DNA from: Glutinoglossum americanum
Taxonomy: Eukaryota; Ascomycota; Geoglossomycetes; Geoglossales; Geoglossaceae
Reading direction: 5' to 3'
Length of the DNA: 31,380 bases
Assembly: GCA_020080175.1 (NCBI GenBank)
Contig: JAGHQL010000239.1
Location: 1-31,380 of the forward strand
Each line of letters starts with the position of its first letter. The stretch's first letter is position 1. The position numbers and the translations under genes are program-made. Positions 28,961 to 31,380 of this stretch are shown piece after piece. Below the pieces are notes generated by a model that saw only the letters and a program-made list of their open reading frames with translations, did no database searches and had not been told where the DNA came from.

Positions 28961-31380
28961 CGGTATCGCATGAAGGAGCTGGATCTAACTTGTCGTCGCT
29001 TTGGAGAACCTGAATGGAAGGTCGATTCCCTACGCGGCTCTCTGCTATAACGCAGCGGTGGGGCAAGTGAAGCGTAAAAGTGCCGCGCAGCTTATCCCCA
29101 GCCTTAAATGCCCATATTATGAGACCGAAAACGCTACCCTAGTGCGGTGAGTGAGAACATAGGATTAGCCGGCCTCTTGGAGCAATCAGCGACAGCCGGT
29201 ATGACACCGCAGCGGCCTAGCCATGGCGGTGCATATTTTCGGCAGTCCCTGGAGCTTTTGCTCTCTGGCAGTGACAGTAATGCAGAGTGCTCTTTGCTTC
29301 TTCGTGTTATTTCTTTTTCCCCCAAACGCATTAGATTGGTCCGCAAAGGCTGGGCAAGGCGGACGGCCAGGCTTGACGAGGCGGAGGCATAGAATTCGGC
29401 TACAGCCCTTGGCGCAGTGGCCGAGCCCTTCTTGGCGGCCGCAATGCTAAACTCTCTTTGAGTCTGTTATCTCACGTAGAGTTAGTGAATTACATAATAG
29501 CAAAAACCTGCGGTATCAAAAGGACACATATATCTGATGCATTCTCGGCCACGGGCGAAGTGGTAGTCTAATGTTCGTTTCAGGAGCCTCCAAGCAAGTA
29601 TGCCGCGATGGGGAAAAAGCAGTAGTTATTTTAGCACAACGCTGGGTCGAATCACGGCATCTCAATAAAAGCTTGGCATTGTCGAGCACCTGACACCGCC
29701 CGACAAGGGAGCCATTCTGCCGGATACGAGGTGCCATAGCGCCTTAGCCTGAGTGGCACAGCGCCACAGATGGATGGGCTGTGCTCCCCTTCCGAAGTAT
29801 TGTAAGGCCTACGAACCTGAGCCCGGTAAAGGTTGTTAGGGTAGTGTCCGATCAAGGGCCGACAGGCAGCAAAGCTATATAAGGGGATGTGTTAAGAGCC
29901 ATACCGTCTATCATAGAACCACCCTTTTTGGCGGCTCACCGGCGCGGATCAATATAGGTAGTCTGTGCAGGCCAACACCAAAAAGTTCGAAGACTCTTAA
30001 CTAGTTCAGCGACAGCGCCGCTTTAATTTGTGCAATCATTGCAGTCAATTAGTACTTACACAACTTTTGCTTAGCGAGACCAGTGTACAAGGGTATCACC
30101 CACGCTCGAGGCATTAATTTGACCAGTTTAGGCAATTAGCAATCATTGCTGCTTTAAGGATCTCAATACTTTTAGTGCTAGGCTTCTGCTAAGAGCGGTT
30201 TAGCTAGATCCTGGTGAGGATAGGTTTGAACGAAGCCTAAAGGAAAGCCTTTAAGACTTTTGACGTTGGCCCACGTATTCTCTCTAGGAAAGGAGCCTAA
30301 GGAACCAGGTAGCCAAATGGAAACTAATAACTAGAGTCCTGGCGCAAGTGCATAACCTCTATTAGCTCTTGAGACGTCTCCAATGAGCATCTGGACAATA
30401 GATGAGCTGGTTGAAATCGGAACTCCAGCCTTCTCTGTATGTTCCTCTAAATATTGATCCTTGCCTCCCTGCACGACCAAGGCCTTGAATCAAAGAACTC
30501 AGCTTCTTGCTATCGGCCTAAGGTACTCTAGTCTTATTGTCCGCGATTCGACTGATAAAGTATCCAAGACTTAGTTTCTGCTTTTTGCTAAGGACTAGAT
30601 CCATGAGTCGTGCTCTGCTCTGTCCATACTGTTGGTGTTTGTGAGCACACCTATTGTTAGCTCCCTAGTTGGATCAACGTCCACGCCATAATCAATATAT
30701 CTTGAGTTGTGATGTTCATATTAGCGGCGAGCATGAATATCGTCCTAGAGTTCTCACATGTCTGCGTTTCAACGGCTAAGTCTCTTAAGAGAGTTAAGGA
30801 ACTAACGAATATGTTTTGCAGAATGAAGTGGAGTTTCAACCATTCTTTGAAGTGACCTGCAATCCCAAAGAGACCTGCGTGAAGATGAGCGAAGTACGAT
30901 ATAGGGAACAGTAGTAGCAGCAACCGATACAGTTCCGGAGATAAGTTTGAATACGAGGATATTAGGTTCCATCACAATGAGCCCCGCCAAAACAGGCCCC
31001 CAGGACCTCGATTCCAGCTGCGGTATAGCCATGTGGAGGTAAAGTATTAGTATAGTGCGGTTGACCTGTATCATCCTTTTCAAGCACCAAACGTGATTGA
31101 AAAGTTGAGTAACAGCCCCCTCCCACACCAACCAGTAATCTATAATGTCGAGCATAGTGCTGACGCGTTGCACCGACGGTATCACCCGGACAAACTCTGT
31201 TGCTGCCTAATTCCGCGACCTTTTAATAAAGAATATGCCATCTGTAGCTTTATTGACACCTAGCGATACAAGGGTACTACGGTCGCGGAGTGGACAGTAC
31301 AGGATGTATGTGTTGCGAGGCATGTCCTCGGAGCATTCCGCTCAGGGGTTATGACCTCAGAGCAATGCCCGGCTGACAAC
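28961..31380. other. Right-hand region without a recognised gene
   Basis: The first bases are the kelch-gene promoter. Further right, two minus-strand frames overlap at 30657-30923 and 30802-31185 (127 aa, hydrophobic, starting MIPSVQRVSTMLDI). Near their junction the likely coding reading changes frame and further stretches down to about 30350 are open with a few stops, so this may be one decayed gene. I do not recognise it. No tRNA, repeat or transposon ends were found; small open frames at 29134-29450 lack motifs. Confidence 0.35.

Noticed and set aside
29400-29430. tRNA-like A box (TGGCGCAGTGG)
   Set aside because: No B box or cloverleaf pairing follows within tRNA distance.
1-31380. CRISPR arrays, bacterial operons, riboswitches
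   Set aside because: The spliced genes show a fungal nuclear genome; the regular arrays present are coding ankyrin units or minisatellites without spacers.

Overview
The window comes from the nuclear genome of a filamentous ascomycete (Pezizomycotina). The signs are many short GT-AG introns (50-91 nt), a chitin synthase with a myosin-like head and a DEK-type tail, a CFEM-like surface protein, a NACHT-ankyrin NLR, a small cysteine-rich secreted protein like a plant-pathogen effector, and a Mutator-like transposon whose stop codons look like repeat-induced point mutation (RIP). A plant-associated lifestyle is possible but rests mainly on the effector-like gene.

Layout. Positions 1-234: on the minus strand, a likely first exon of an NLR-type protein that runs off the left edge. 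1089-4371 (+): ten-exon SNF2 helicase with a RING finger (RAD5/RAD16/HLTF type, 905 aa). 4954-9569 (+): three-exon class VII (CsmB-type) chitin synthase, 1498 aa, apparently without the long segment that normally lies between its first membrane helices and the catalytic domain. 9570-11777: repeats. 11778-12569 (+): two-exon CFEM-like protein with a Ser/Thr stalk and one membrane helix. 12570-15042: no recognised gene; ends in an 88-bp tandem repeat. 15043-18055: 3.0-kb MULE with a minus-strand transposase, one continuous frame broken by seven stops. 18063-20117: repeat-rich. 20290-20570 (+): two-exon, 69-aa, six-cysteine secreted protein, BAS2-like. 21898-25585 (-): NACHT-ankyrin gene with 17-18 near-identical ankyrin repeats and several breaks. 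26662-28960 (-): eight-exon kelch-repeat type I membrane protein, 598 aa. 28961-31380: nothing recognised.

How it fits together. The left 12.6 kb is ordinary gene space (DNA repair/chromatin, wall synthesis, cell surface). From about 12.6 to 25.6 kb is an accessory island: a RIP-mutated transposon, several tandem and inverted repeats, a lone effector-like gene flanked by copies of a dispersed repeat of about 95 bp, and a decaying NLR with a homogenised ankyrin array. The kelch gene on the right looks intact. No operon-like or cluster-like metabolic system is visible. The most interesting points are the shortened chitin synthase, the effector with its repeat family, and the ankyrin array of the NLR. 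All gene models were read by eye from splice signals and family motifs; none was tested against transcripts or databases.
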